64,000 nt of DNA from DASYQD01 sp963846495 (lineage in GTDB: Bacteria; Acidobacteriota; Thermoanaerobaculia; Multivoradales; JAIOJS01). The notes under the pieces are model-generated. The model was not told the origin of the DNA. It did no database searches and was given only the letters and a program-made list of their open reading frames with translations. The number at the start of each line of letters is the position of its first letter. Within the stretch, counting starts at the first letter, position 1. Location of the stretch: positions 62,001 to 126,000 of the forward strand of contig CAWJWP010000006.1 of NCBI GenBank assembly GCA_963846495.1, given 5' to 3'. The translations under genes and the position numbers were made by a program. Shown here piece by piece: positions 9,187-19,585 of this stretch.

Positions 9187-11619
9187 ATGAGAAACACCTT
9201 CGACGAGCTCCGCCACACGCTGCGTTCGCTGCGTCGTCGGCCTGGCTTCGCCGCGGTGGTGATCGCCACGCTCGCCATCGGCCTCGGCGCGACCGCCGCC
9301 ATCTACACGCTCGTGCGCGGCGTCCTGCTGCAGCCGCTGCCGTATCCGCAGCCGGAGCGCATCGTGCGCCTGCTCGGCACGCGCCTCTCGGTCGACGAGG
9401 GGTACGACACGGTGTCGTATCCCAACGTCGACGACTGGCGCCGGCAGGCGCGCTCGTTCAGCGCCGTCTCGGCCTACGACGAGTGGCAGCCGTTCCTGCT
9501 CGGCGGCGGCGAGGCGGAGCGCGTGTCGGGCGCTTCGGTGGACGCGCCGTTCTTCGACGTGCTCGGCATCCAGCCGCGGCTCGGCCGCTTCTTCAGGGCC
9601 GACGAGGCGACGCCCGGCAGCTCGCATGCGGTGGTGCTCTCGCACGGCCTCTGGCAGCGCCGCTTCGGCAGCGACGAGACAATCGTCGGCCGCCAGCTGA
9701 CGTTCTCGGGCCGCAGTTACGAAGTCGTGGGCGTGGCGCCGGCCGGGCTCGAGGATCCGGCGCTCTCCGGGCCCGACTTCGCGGCGCCCGAGCTCTGGCG
9801 CGTGGCGCCCGAGTACTTCGCCAAGGGATCGAGCCGCGACGGCTTCGCCTTCACCGCGCTGGCGCGGCTGCGTCCGGGTACCAGCGTCGAGACGGCGCAG
9901 GCCGAGCTCGATCGCGTCATGGCGTCGCTGCGCGCGCAGTACCCGGACGCCAACGCCGACCGCGGCGTGCGCGTGGTGCCGCTGCAGCAGCAGATCGTGG
10001 CGCGCGCGCAGCCGGCGCTGCTGGCGCTGCTCGCCGGCACCGCATTGCTGCTGCTCGTCGCCGGCGCCAACGTCGCCAGCCTGATGGTGGCGCGGGCGCT
10101 CGACCGCCGCTACGAGGTGGCGGTGCGGCAGGCGCTCGGCGCCGGCACCGGCCGCGTGGTGCGGCAGGCGCTCGTCGAGTCGCTGCTGCTCGCCGCCGCC
10201 GGCGGCGTGCTCGGACTGCTGCTCGCCAACGCCGCCATCGGCGCGCTGCTGCGGCTCGCCGGCCCCGAGCTGCCGCGCGCGGCGCAGGTGCGGCTCGACT
10301 CGGGCGTCGCGCTCGCTGCCGTCGCGCTGTCGCTGCTCGTCGGCGCGCTCGTCGGCTGGCTCCCTGCTCTGCGCATGAGCGCCACCGATCCCGGCGCCGC
10401 GCTCGCCAAGGCGGGCGCGCGGCACAGCGCCGACCCCGGCACGGCGCGACTGCGCCGCGGTCTCCTCGCCGTGCAGGTGGCGCTGTCGCTGGTGCTCCTC
10501 GTCGGCGCCGGCCTGATGCTGCGCACGCTCTTGGCGCTGCGCGCCACCGATCCCGGCTTCCGCCCCGCCGGCGTGCTGGCGCTGAAGGTGGAGCCGCCCT
10601 ATCCCGAGTATCAGGACGAAGCGCAGGTGCTGGCGCTGTGGGGGCGCATGCAGGAGCGGCTCGCGGCGCTGCCGGGCGTCGAAGCGGTGGGCGGCATCGA
10701 CCTGCTGCCGATGATCGGCGACTTCAACGGCATGGGCTTCACCGTCGAGGGCCGGCCGCCGCTGCCGCCGGCGCAGGAGCCGTCGGTGGAGACGCGCGTC
10801 GTCACGCCCGGCTACTTCCCGGCCGCCGGCATCCGGCTGCTGCGCGGCCGGCTGCTCACGCCCGCCGACGCCGCCGGCGCGCACGTCGCGCTCGTCGACG
10901 AGGCGATGGCGCGCCAGCACTTCCGCGGCGAGGACCCGATCGGCCGCCGCATCCGCATGTTCGACGACACCAGCTGGGAAGTCGTCGGCGTCGTCGGCGC
11001 GGTGCGCCAGTTCGCGCTCGCCGAGCCACCCGGCGCCACTTTCTACCTGCCGCGCGCGCAGGCGCAGTCGTTCGCCGACTCCGGCGGCTGGCTGCTGCTG
11101 CGTGGTCCGAGCGACCCCGCCGCGCTCGCGGCCGCGGCTCGCCAAGCGCTGCGCGAGATCGATCCCGATCTCGTCGTCGCCGACGTGCGGCCGCTGTCGC
11201 GCGTCGTCGCCGCCACCGCGGCGCGCGCCCGTCTCCAGGCAGCGCTCCTCGCCGCCTTCGCGGCGATGGCGCTGCTGCTCGCCGCGGTCGGCGTCTACGG
11301 GCTCGTCGCGGCGTCCGTCACCGCCCGCGGCCGCGAGCTCGCCATCCGCTCCGCGCTCGGCGCCCGCCGCCACCGGCTGGTCGGTCGGGTGGTGGGCGAG
11401 GGGCTGCTGCCGGTCGCTGCCGGCGCGCTCTGCGGCCTGCTCGCCGCCGCCGCCTTGACGCGCGGCCTCGCGGCGTCGCTCTACGGCGTCGCCGCCGCCG
11501 ATCCCTGGACCTTCGCCGCGGCGCCGCTGCTGCTCGCCGCGGTCGCCGCTGCTGCCGCGTGGCTGCCGGCGCGCCGCGCGGCAGGCGGCGACCCCGTTCG
11601 CGTGCTGCGCGAGGAGTGA
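9187..11619 (+). CDS. ADOP-type MacB-like ABC permease 3
   Basis: An 810-residue duplicated permease. The frame stays open far upstream, but homology to its siblings (FDELRHTLRSLRRRPGFAAV) begins at this ATG, 35 bp after the previous stop. FtsX motifs: YEVAVRQALGAGTG in half one and ELAIRSALGARRHR in half two. Two MacB_PCD domains carry YEVVGVAPAG and WEVVGVVGAV. It ends RRAAGGDPVRVLREE, 5 bp before the next start. Intact. Confidence 0.85.
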   Translation: MRNTFDELRHTLRSLRRRPGFAAVVIATLAIGLGATAAIYTLVRGVLLQPLPYPQPERIVRLLGTRLSVDEGYDTVSYPNVDDWRRQARSFSAVSAYDEWQPFLLGGGEAERVSGASVDAPFFDVLGIQPRLGRFFRADEATPGSSHAVVLSHGLWQRRFGSDETIVGRQLTFSGRSYEVVGVAPAGLEDPALSGPDFAAPELWRVAPEYFAKGSSRDGFAFTALARLRPGTSVETAQAELDRVMASLRAQYPDANADRGVRVVPLQQQIVARAQPALLALLAGTALLLLVAGANVASLMVARALDRRYEVAVRQALGAGTGRVVRQALVESLLLAAAGGVLGLLLANAAIGALLRLAGPELPRAAQVRLDSGVALAAVALSLLVGALVGWLPALRMSATDPGAALAKAGARHSADPGTARLRRGLLAVQVALSLVLLVGAGLMLRTLLALRATDPGFRPAGVLALKVEPPYPEYQDEAQVLALWGRMQERLAALPGVEAVGGIDLLPMIGDFNGMGFTVEGRPPLPPAQEPSVETRVVTPGYFPAAGIRLLRGRLLTPADAAGAHVALVDEAMARQHFRGEDPIGRRIRMFDDTSWEVVGVVGAVRQFALAEPPGATFYLPRAQAQSFADSGGWLLLRGPSDPAALAAAARQALREIDPDLVVADVRPLSRVVAATAARARLQAALLAAFAAMALLLAAVGVYGLVAASVTARGRELAIRSALGARRHRLVGRVVGEGLLPVAAGALCGLLAAAALTRGLAASLYGVAAADPWTFAAAPLLLAAVAAAAAWLPARRAAGGDPVRVLREE

Positions 11620-11624
11620 TCGTC

Positions 11625-14027
11625 ATGACCAGCCTGGGCTACGCCATTCGCTCGATCCGCCGCCACCCCGCGGTGCCGGCGCTCGCCGTCGCCATCCTCG
11701 CCGTCGGCCTCGGCGGCTTCCTGGCGCTGTGGAGCGCCGCCGACGCGGTGCTCTGGCGGCCGCTGCCCTACCGCGACCCCGACGGTCTCGTGCGGGTGTG
11801 GGGGAACGGCAACGGCGAGCGGCGCAACAACGCCAATCCGCTCGACGCCTACGACTGGAAGGCGCGGGCGCGGTCCTTCGAGTCGATGGGGGTGTTCAAC
11901 TCCAACTCGGACACCGTCAGCGGCGGCGGGTCACCACCCGAGTACGTGCCGGTGGCGCGCGTCACGGGCGAGCTCTTCCACGTGCTCGGCGCCGAGCCGG
12001 CGCTCGGCCGCTTCTTCACCGCGCGCGAGGAGACGATCGGCCAGCACCAGGTCGCGGTGCTGTCGTGGGAGCGCTGGCAGAGCCACTTCGCCGGCTCGCC
12101 CGACGTGCTCGGACGGGGCATCCAGATCGACGGCAAGCCGTACACCATCGTCGGCGTCGCGCCGCGCGGCTTCACGCACCCGGTGCCCGACCTGATGCGC
12201 GCAGCGGCGCTCTACCGGCCGCTCGCCATCGACCGCGAGACCGTCGGCCGCGGCGGTCACTGGGTGAACGTCTTCGCGCGGTTGAAGCCGGGCGTCACCG
12301 TCGAGGCGGCGCAGGCCGAGATGGATGCCATCAGCAAGCAGCTCCACGCCGAGCACCCGGACAACGCCGATTGGGAGGCGTACGTCGAGCCGCTCCACCA
12401 GGCGCTCGCCGGCGGCTCGCGGCAGGCGCTGGTGCTGCTCGTCGCCGCGACCGCGCTGCTGCTCCTCCTCGCCTGCGGCAACGTAGCGGCGCTGCTCTTG
12501 GCGCGGGCGACGAGCCGCGGCTCCGAGCTCGCCGTGCGCGGCGCCCTCGGCGCGAGCCGCGGCGCGCTGGTGCGCCAGCTGCTGCTCGAGGTGCTGGCGC
12601 TCGGGTTGCTCGCCGGCGCCGGCGGCGTGCTCGTCGGCCGCGCGCTGCTGCGCGGGCTGGCGCTGCTCGCTGCCGGTCAGCTGCCGCTTCTCGAGCGTGC
12701 TGCGATCGACAACCGCGCGCTGCTCGTCGGGCTCGCCGCGACGCTGCTGACGGTGGCCGTCGCCGGCGCCGCGCCGTCGCTCCACGCCGTGCGCGCGGCG
12801 CTGCCCTCCGACGGCCGCCGCACCACCGCCTCGCGCGAGCGGCGGCGGCTCGAGCGCGTGCTGGTCGCGGCGCAGCTCGCGCTCTGCCTGACGCTGCTCG
12901 TCGGCGCGGCGCTCCTCGCGCGCAGCCTCGACCGCCTCTACCGCGTCGACCCCGGCTTCCGCACCGACTCGGCGCTCACCTTCGGCCTCTACCTGTCCGG
13001 CGACCGCTACCCCGACGACGCCGCGTCGCGCACCTTCTTCGCGCGCGTCGAGGAGCGCCTGGCGCGGCTGCCCGGCGTCGAGGCGGTGGGGGGGGTGAGC
13101 AACCTGCCGCTCGGCGGCGGCTACTCGTGCAGCTCGCTCGTCGCCGAGGGCGGCGTCGCCGTCGATCCTGCCGTCGAGCCCTGCGCCGAGGAGCGGGTGG
13201 CGACGCCCGGCTACTTCGCCGCCATCGGCCTCACGCGTCTCGCCGGCCGCACCTTCACCGCGGCCGACGACGAGCGCGCGACGCCGGTCGTGGTGGTGAG
13301 CGAGAGCTTCGCGCAGCGCCACTGGCCCGGCCGCTCGCCGCTCGGCCGCCGCCTCAAGTGGGGCGACGATCCGAGCTCGAGCGCTCCCTGGCGCACCGTC
13401 GTCGGCGTGGTGCGCGACGTCCGCCACTTCGGCTTCGACGCGCCCATCAAGCCCGAGATCTACATGCCGGAAGCGCAGCAGACCTACTCCGGTCTCGACG
13501 TCGTCGTGCGCTCGAGCACGCCGGCCGAGGCGCTGCTGCCGGCGCTGCGCCGCGCCGTCGCCGAGCTCGACCCGCAGATCCCGCTGGCGCGGCCGCGCGC
13601 GATGGACGAGCTGCTCGCCGACTCCACCGCGGCGCGTCGCCTCCGCACCTGGACGCTCGGCGGCTTCGCGGCGCTGGCGCTGCTCCTCGCCACCGCCGGC
13701 CTCTACGGCTCGCTCGCCCACGCCGTCGGCGCGCGGCGGCGCGAGCTGTCGGTGCGCATGGCCGTCGGCGCCGGGAAGCCGCAAATCGTTCGACTCGTGA
13801 TGAGCGAAGGCGCCCGGCTCACCGCCGCCGGCGTGCTCGTCGGCGGCGCCGGCGCGGTCGCCGCCGCGCGCGCTCTGCGCCAGCTGCTCTTCGGCGTCGA
13901 GCCGCTCGACGTCGCGAGCTTCGCTGCCGCCACGGCGCTCCTCGCCGCGATCGCGCTCCTCGCCGCCTGGCTGCCGGCGCGGCGGGCGGCGAGCGTCGAC
14001 CCGGTGCGCGCCCTGCGCGAAGAGTGA
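11625..14027 (+). CDS. ADOP-type MacB-like ABC permease 4
   Basis: An 800-residue duplicated permease. The ATG lies 5 bp after the previous stop. N-terminus LGYAIRSIRRHPAVPALAVA, FtsX motifs SELAVRGALGAS and ELSVRMAVGAGK, PCD segments YTIVGVAPRG and RTVVGVVRDV, and C-terminus RRAASVDPVRALREE are all in place. A variant feature is the first-half loop with a long Arg stretch before half two (TASRERRRLERVL). Intact member of the array. Confidence 0.85.
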   Translation: MTSLGYAIRSIRRHPAVPALAVAILAVGLGGFLALWSAADAVLWRPLPYRDPDGLVRVWGNGNGERRNNANPLDAYDWKARARSFESMGVFNSNSDTVSGGGSPPEYVPVARVTGELFHVLGAEPALGRFFTAREETIGQHQVAVLSWERWQSHFAGSPDVLGRGIQIDGKPYTIVGVAPRGFTHPVPDLMRAAALYRPLAIDRETVGRGGHWVNVFARLKPGVTVEAAQAEMDAISKQLHAEHPDNADWEAYVEPLHQALAGGSRQALVLLVAATALLLLLACGNVAALLLARATSRGSELAVRGALGASRGALVRQLLLEVLALGLLAGAGGVLVGRALLRGLALLAAGQLPLLERAAIDNRALLVGLAATLLTVAVAGAAPSLHAVRAALPSDGRRTTASRERRRLERVLVAAQLALCLTLLVGAALLARSLDRLYRVDPGFRTDSALTFGLYLSGDRYPDDAASRTFFARVEERLARLPGVEAVGGVSNLPLGGGYSCSSLVAEGGVAVDPAVEPCAEERVATPGYFAAIGLTRLAGRTFTAADDERATPVVVVSESFAQRHWPGRSPLGRRLKWGDDPSSSAPWRTVVGVVRDVRHFGFDAPIKPEIYMPEAQQTYSGLDVVVRSSTPAEALLPALRRAVAELDPQIPLARPRAMDELLADSTAARRLRTWTLGGFAALALLLATAGLYGSLAHAVGARRRELSVRMAVGAGKPQIVRLVMSEGARLTAAGVLVGGAGAVAAARALRQLLFGVEPLDVASFAAATALLAAIALLAAWLPARRAASVDPVRALREE

Positions 14028-14038
14028 GAAGGACAGCC

Positions 14039-16454
14039 ATGAAGAACCTCCGCGACGACGTCCGCTTCGCCCTCCGCTACCTGCGCCGCCGGCCCGGCTT
14101 CGCGGCGGCGGCGCTGCTCACCCTGGCGCTCGCCATCGGCGCCACGACGGCGGTCTTCTCGCTCGTCTACAGCGTGCTGCTGCGGCCGCTCGACCTGCGC
14201 GCGCCCGAGCGGCTGGTGATGCTGTTCGTCGACTTGAGCACCGAAGGCGGCTCGGCGCAGGACGTCACCGGCGTGACGACGATCCGCGACTGGCAGCGGC
14301 AGACGCGCTCGTTCGCCGGCATCGCCGGCTCGCTCAACAACGACGATGCGCGCGTCGCCCTCGCCGGCGCCGAGGGGGCGGAGGCGGTCGTCATCGGCCG
14401 CGTCACTCACGGCTACTTCGACGTCCTCGGCGCGCCGCCCGCGCGCGGTCGCGAGTTCCAGGCGAACGAGGAGGTCGAGGGGCAGGACAACGTCGCCGTC
14501 ATCTCGCACCAGCTCTGGCAGCGCGTCTTCGCCGGCGATCCCGGCGTGCTCGGCAAGCAAGTGCGCGTCGATGGCGCGCCGCGCACGATCGTCGGCGTCA
14601 TGCCGCAACGCTTCCGCGATCCGCTGGTGCCGCAGGCGTCGCTCTGGCTGCCGCTCTCGCTCGCGGCAGGCGACGACGACCGCGGCGGCTTCTACGTCCG
14701 CGCCGTCGGCCGGCTGCGCGACGGGGTGAGCGTCGAGCAGGCGAACGCCGAGCTCGCGGCGGTGATGCACGGCCTCGCGGCGCGCTATCCCGACGCCTAC
14801 GGCAAGGGCGCCTCGGGGTCGGTGGCGCCGCTGCAAGAGGTGCTGGTGGGCAACGTGCGGCCGGCGGGGACGGCGCTCTTCGCCGCCGTGCTGCTGGTGC
14901 TGCTCATCGCCTGCGTCAACCTCGCCAACCTGCTGCTCGCGCGCTCGACCGAGCGCGGGCGCGAGATCGCCGTGCGCACGGCGATGGGCGCCGGCAAGCG
15001 CGAGCTCGTGGTGCAGCTCGTCACCGAGAGCCTGGTGCTCGCGGGCGGCGGCGGCCTGCTCGGCGTGCTCGCCGGCGCCGCGCTGCTGCGGCTCCTGGTG
15101 CGGCTCGCTCCCGCCGGCACGCCGCGGCTCGAGGAGGTGGCGCTGCACGGGCCGGTGCTGCTCTTCGCGGCGGCGACGACGCTCGTCGTCGGCCTCCTCT
15201 TCGGCCTGCTGCCGGCGCTGCGCATGGCGCGCGGCGATACGGGAGCGGCGCTGCGCCGCGAGAGCCGCGGCGTGGTGCGCGAGGGTGCCGGCGTGCGGCG
15301 CGGGCTCATCGTCGCCGAGATCGCCATCAGCCTGGCGCTGCTCGTCGGCGCCGGCCTCCTGGTGCGCACGCTGCTCGCGCTCGGCGCGGTGGACCCCGGC
15401 TTCGCCGCGGAGCGGCTCGTCGCCGCGCAGGTGGTGCTGCCCGAGTCGCGCTACGCGGAAAGCGCCGACGTCGTGCGCGGCGTGCAGTCGATCGAGGAGC
15501 GGCTCGCCGCCCTGCCCGGCGTGCAGCGCGTCGCCGCCACCTCGGCGCTGCCGCTCACCGACTACTTCAGCGACGTCGGCGTGCGCGTCGAGGGAGTCGA
15601 GGACGAGGAGCCGCCGGGGATCCAGTACTCGGCGGTGACCGGCGGCTTCTTCGCCGCCTTCGGCGTGCCCCTCCTGGCCGGCCGCACCTTCGACAACCGC
15701 GACCACCTCGAGGCGGCGCGCACGGTGATCGTCAACCAGCCGTACGCGCGCCGCTACCTCGGCGATCGTCCGCTCGGCCGGCGGATCAAGCTCGGCGGCG
15801 CGCCCGACGCGCCGTGGCGCGAGGTCGTCGGCGTCGTCGGCGCCGGTGCACCACGGCGGCCTCGCCAGCGCCGTCGAGCCGCAGATCTACATGCCGCACA
15901 CGCAGGTGCCCTCGCGCGCCATGCAGCTGGTGGTGCGCGCGAGTGGCGATCCCGAGCGGCTCTACGAAGCGGTGCGCCGCGGCGTCCGCGAGCTCGACGC
16001 CGAGCTGCCGGTGATGCGGCTGCGCACCGGCGACGAGCTGCTCGCCGGCCAGCTCGCCATGCCGCGCTTCGTCGGCGTGCTGATCGGCGGCTTCGCGGTG
16101 GTGGCGCTCCTGCTGGCGCTCGTCGGCGTCTACGGCGTGATGGCGTTCCTGGTGGCGCAGCGCCGCCGCGAGGTGGGCGTGCGGCTCGCCCTCGGCGCGC
16201 GGCCGCGCGAGGTGCTCGCGCTGGTGCTGCGCGAGAGCGCGCTGCTCGCCGCCCTCGGCGCCGCCATCGGCGCGGCGGCGGCGCTGGTGCTCTCGCGCGG
16301 GCTTGGCAATCTGCTGTTCGGCGTGCGGCCGGCGGACCCGATGACGTTGGTCGTCGCGCTGGCAGTGACCTTCGTCGCCGCGCTCGCCGCCACCCTCGGA
16401 CCGGCGCGCCGCGCGGCCGGGGTCGACCCCATGCACGCGCTGCGCGAGGAGTGA
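14039..16454 (+). CDS. ADOP-type MacB-like ABC permease 5 (one frameshift)
   Basis: The N-terminal 600 residues (from KNLRDDVRFALRYLRRRPGF) and the last 200 residues (HHGGLASAVEPQIYMP to DPMHALREE) are both typical ADOP sequence but lie in adjacent frames. The break is at 15843-15846, where removing one G from GG would give the family-typical VVGAVHHGG. Removing that base leaves a length divisible by three and an 804-residue protein. FtsX motifs: EIAVRTAMGAGK and EVGVRLALGARP. I read this as an intact gene with an indel in the sequence. A genuine pseudogene is possible. Confidence 0.75.
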
Positions 16455-16459
16455 CTCGA

Positions 16460-18871
16460 GTGCGTCGCGAGCCCCAGCCGCCGCGATCGAGGATCGCGCG
16501 AGCGCTCCGCAGCTGGTCGCGCGGGCCGCGCGAAGCAGTGCGGCTGCTGCTGCGGCGGCCGCTGTGGGCGCTGCTCGCCGCCTCGACGCTCGGCGTCGGC
16601 ATGGCGGCGCTGGCGGCCGCGGCTGCGGTGGGGGAGGCGCTCTTCCTCGCCGCCATGCCGGGCATCGCGCGGCCGCAGGAGCTGGTGCGGGTGGCGCTGC
16701 CGGACGGCGCGTCGTATCCGGAGCTGCAAGGGCTCGCACGCGACGCGCGGACGATGCGCGACGTCGCCGGCTTCGCGGACCAGCTGGTGACGGTGCGCAC
16801 GGCGGCGACGAGCGGCGACCGGCTGCTCGCGCTGCTCGTCTCCGAGCGCTACTTCGACGTGCTCGGCGTGCGCATGGCGCGCGGGCGGGCGTGGAGCGAT
16901 GCCGAAGCGGCGGCGGCCGCGCCCGTCGTCGTCGTCGGCCACGACTTCTGGCAGCGGCGGCTGGGCGGCGACACGCGCGTGCTCGGCCGCGTGCTGCAGG
17001 TGCAAGGCGTGCCGTTCACCGTCGTTGGCGTGGCCCCGCCCGGCTTCGCCGGCACCTTCCGCGGCTTCGGCTTCGACCTCTGGCTGCCGCTCGCTTCGGC
17101 GCCGCAGGTGGCGCCGGCGCTCGACCTCGCGGATCCCGCGCTGCGTCGGCTGGAGTTGGTGGCGCGTCTGGTGCCCGGCGCGTCGCGGGCGGCGGCGGGC
17201 GCCGAGCTGCGCACGCTCGCGCAGCGGCTGCGGCCGGACGAGACTCGGCGAGCCGAGGCGTTGCCGCTCACCGGCTTCGACGAGGAGGTGCGCAAGCCGG
17301 CGCTGGCGCTCGTCGGCGTGCTGCTCGCCGTCGCCGCGCTGGTGCTCGCCACGACCGTCGCCAACGTCGCCGGCGTGCTGGTGGCGCGCACGCTGGTGCG
17401 CCGGCGCGAGCTCGCGGTGCGCGTCGCGCTCGGCGCGTCGCGCTCGGAGTTGGTGCGGCTGCTCTTCTGGGAGGCGCTGCTCGTCGCGGCGATGGGAGCG
17501 CTCCTCGGCGCGCTCGGCGCCGCGGCGCTCGGCCGCGCGCTGCTCGCCGCGCTGCCGGCGCTGCCGGTCCGCATCGCCCTCGATCTCGCGCTCGGGCCGC
17601 GGGCGCTCGCCGTGCTCGCTGCGTCGGCCGTCGGCGCGGGGCTGCTCCTCGCCGCCGTGGCGGCGCGCGGGGCTGGACGCTCGCCCGCGCTGACGCTGCG
17701 CGCCGCGACAGGTGGCGGCGCCGCGCGCCAGCGGCTGCGCTCGGCGCTCGTCGTCGGGCAGGTGGCGGCCGCGAGCGCGCTGCTGCTCCTCGCCGGCGCC
17801 TTCGTCGCCACGCTGCGCGTCGCCGGACGCGGCGAACGGCTGCAGCAAGTGCTCGCGGCGCCGCTGCTCGACCGCACCAGCCTGCGGCTCGACGACGCGG
17901 CGGCGCGGGCGCTGCTGCGCGACGTCGAGGCGCGCGTGGCGTCGCTGCCCGGCGTCGCCGCGGCGACGATCGCCGCTCGCGCGCCGCTCCCCGGCGGCGT
18001 GCGCGTCGACGTCTTCGCCGATGCTGCTACAGTCGACGCCGCAGCAGCAGGGCTTGCCGGTTCACCAGGCCACCGTCAACGAGAGCTACTTCCCGACCCT
18101 CGGCGTCGCCTGGCGCCAAGGACGCTGGGCGAACGAGCGTCCCGACGCGCCCGCGGAAGCGGTGCTCGACGCCGCGCTCGCCGCGAAGCTGTGGCCGGGG
18201 CAGCCGCCGCTCGGTCGCCAGCTCCGCATCGGCGACGAAGCGCTGACCATCGTCGGCGTCGTCGCCGATCTCCCCGGCCCCAGCGGGGAGCCGCGGCCGA
18301 CGCTCTACCGTCCGCTGCTGCGCGAGCCGCCGGTGCGCTTCGCGCTGCTCGTGCGCGGCACCGGCGCCGACCTCGCAGCGGTGCGCGCCGGCGTACGCGC
18401 CGCGCTCGATCGCGCCGCGCCGGGCCTCGGCCCCGTCGACCTGTTGCCGCTCGTCGAGCTGCGCCGCGTCGCGCTGCTGCCGCAGCGTCTCGCCGCCGGC
18501 GCCGGTTCGCTTTTCGGCACCACCGGCCTGCTCGTCGCCGCGGTCGGCCTCTACGCCCTGCTCGCGCTGCTCATCGCGCAAGGACGCCGCGACCTCGCCG
18601 TGCGCGCCGCGCTCGGCGCCCGCCCGCGGGCGCTGCTGCGCGCCGTCCTCGGCCGCGCGCTCGCGCTGGTCGCCGGCGGCTACGCGCTCGGCGCCGCGCC
18701 GGTGCTCGCCGCCGTGCGGGCGTTGCCGGGAGCGCCGTCGACTTGGGCATGCTCGCGGCGCTGCTCGTCGCCGTGGGCGGCGTGCTGCTTCTGACCACCG
18801 CGGCGGCGGGAGCCCTTCCCGCCCTGCGCGCCGGCCGGGTCGACCCCGCGCTGGCGTTGCGAGAGGAGTGA
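16460..18871 (+). CDS. ADOP-type MacB-like ABC permease 6 (two compensating frameshifts)
   Basis: GTG start 5 bp after the previous stop. The N-terminus is unusually Arg-rich before TM1. Frame changes occur near 18016-18030 (one extra base) and 18725-18730 (one base missing). The middle segment with VNESYFPTLGVAWRQGRW and DLAVRAALGARPR lies in the second frame. The net length fits an 803-residue protein. The FtsX motif of half one is ELAVRVALGAS. The first PCD is intact (FTVVGVAPPG). The end GRVDPALALREE is back in the first frame. It diverges more from its siblings than they do from one another. Confidence 0.7.
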   Translation: MRREPQPPRSRIARALRSWSRGPREAVRLLLRRPLWALLAASTLGVGMAALAAAAAVGEALFLAAMPGIARPQELVRVALPDGASYPELQGLARDARTMRDVAGFADQLVTVRTAATSGDRLLALLVSERYFDVLGVRMARGRAWSDAEAAAAAPVVVVGHDFWQRRLGGDTRVLGRVLQVQGVPFTVVGVAPPGFAGTFRGFGFDLWLPLASAPQVAPALDLADPALRRLELVARLVPGASRAAAGAELRTLAQRLRPDETRRAEALPLTGFDEEVRKPALALVGVLLAVAALVLATTVANVAGVLVARTLVRRRELAVRVALGASRSELVRLLFWEALLVAAMGALLGALGAAALGRALLAALPALPVRIALDLALGPRALAVLAASAVGAGLLLAAVAARGAGRSPALTLRAATGGGAARQRLRSALVVGQVAAASALLLLAGAFVATLRVAGRGERLQQVLAAPLLDRTSLRLDDAAARALLRDVEARVASLPGVAAATIAARAPLPGGVRVDVFADAATVDAAAAGLAGSPGHRQRELLPDPRRRLAPRTLGERASRRARGSGARRRARREAVAGAAAARSPAPHRRRSADHRRRRRRSPRPQRGAAADALPSAAARAAGALRAARARHRRRPRSGARRRTRRARSRRAGPRPRRPVAARRAAPRRAAAAASRRRRRFAFRHHRPARRRGRPLRPARAAHRARTPRPRRARRARRPPAGAAARRPRPRARAGRRRLRARRRAGARRRAGVAGSAVDLGMLAALLVAVGGVLLLTTAAAGALPALRAGRVDPALALREE

Positions 18872-18873
18872 GG

Positions 18874-19549
18874 ATGTCGCTGATCGAGCTGAAGAAAGTC
18901 GAGAAGTCCTACCCCACGGGCCCGACCCGCACGTGGGTGCTGCGCCAGGTCGACCTCGCGGTCGGGCCCGGCGATTTCGTCACGCTTGATGGGACCGTCC
19001 GGCGCCGGCAAGACGACGCTGTTGTCGATCCTCGGCATGCTCGACGGCGAGCACCAGGGCGAGTACTGGTTCGCCGGCGAGCCGGTGCACGAGCTCAAGC
19101 CGCGGGCGCGGCAGGAGCTGCACAAGAAGCACATCGGCTTCGTCTTCCAGCACTACCACCTGCTCGACGACCTGACGGTGTACGAGAACCTCGAGCTGCC
19201 GCTGTCGTACCGCGACGTGCCGCGCAAGGAGCGGCAGGGGAAGGTGGCCGAGGCGCTCGACCGCTTCGGCATCGTCGCCAAGAAGGACCTCTACCCCAAC
19301 CAGCTCTCCGGCGGCCAGCAGCAGCTGGTGGCGGTGGCCCGCGCGGTGATCGCCGAGCCCAAGCTGATCCTCGCCGACGAGCCGACGGGCAGCCTGCACA
19401 GCAGCCAGGGCACGATGATCATGGAGCTGCTGTCGCGGCTCAACGAGGAGGGCGTCACCATCGTGCAGGTCACCCACGACGAGCGCGTCGCCGGCTACAG
19501 CCAGCGCACGGTGCTGCTCAAGGACGGCTGGATCGTCGACAGCCTCTGA
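18874..19549 (+). CDS. Second ABC ATPase of the operon (one frameshift; variant D-loop)
   Basis: A 224-residue ATP-binding subunit if one extra T at 18986-18987 is removed. That restores GDFVTLMGPSGAGKTT, the Walker A region. Motifs: Q-loop FVFQHYHLLDDL, signature LSGGQQQLVAVARAV (Leu where the first ATPase has Arg), Walker B ILADEP, D-loop SLHS (His replacing the usual Asp) and H-loop VTHD. I recall His in this position in a group of ATPases near bacterial permease arrays, so it may be a subfamily trait. The start is 2 bp after the preceding stop. Its presence between permeases 6 and 7 suggests a second transport module. Confidence 0.75.
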
Positions 19550-19585
19550 GCGGAAAGACCTTGTGAAGCGGAAGGAGACCGAGCG

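Noticed and set aside
11729..18871. Single plus-strand open frame of about 2380 codons
   Set aside because: Its first part is an out-of-frame shadow of permeases 4 and 5. Only pieces of permeases 5 and 6 in this frame are real, and it arises from absent stops in GC-rich DNA plus frameshifts.
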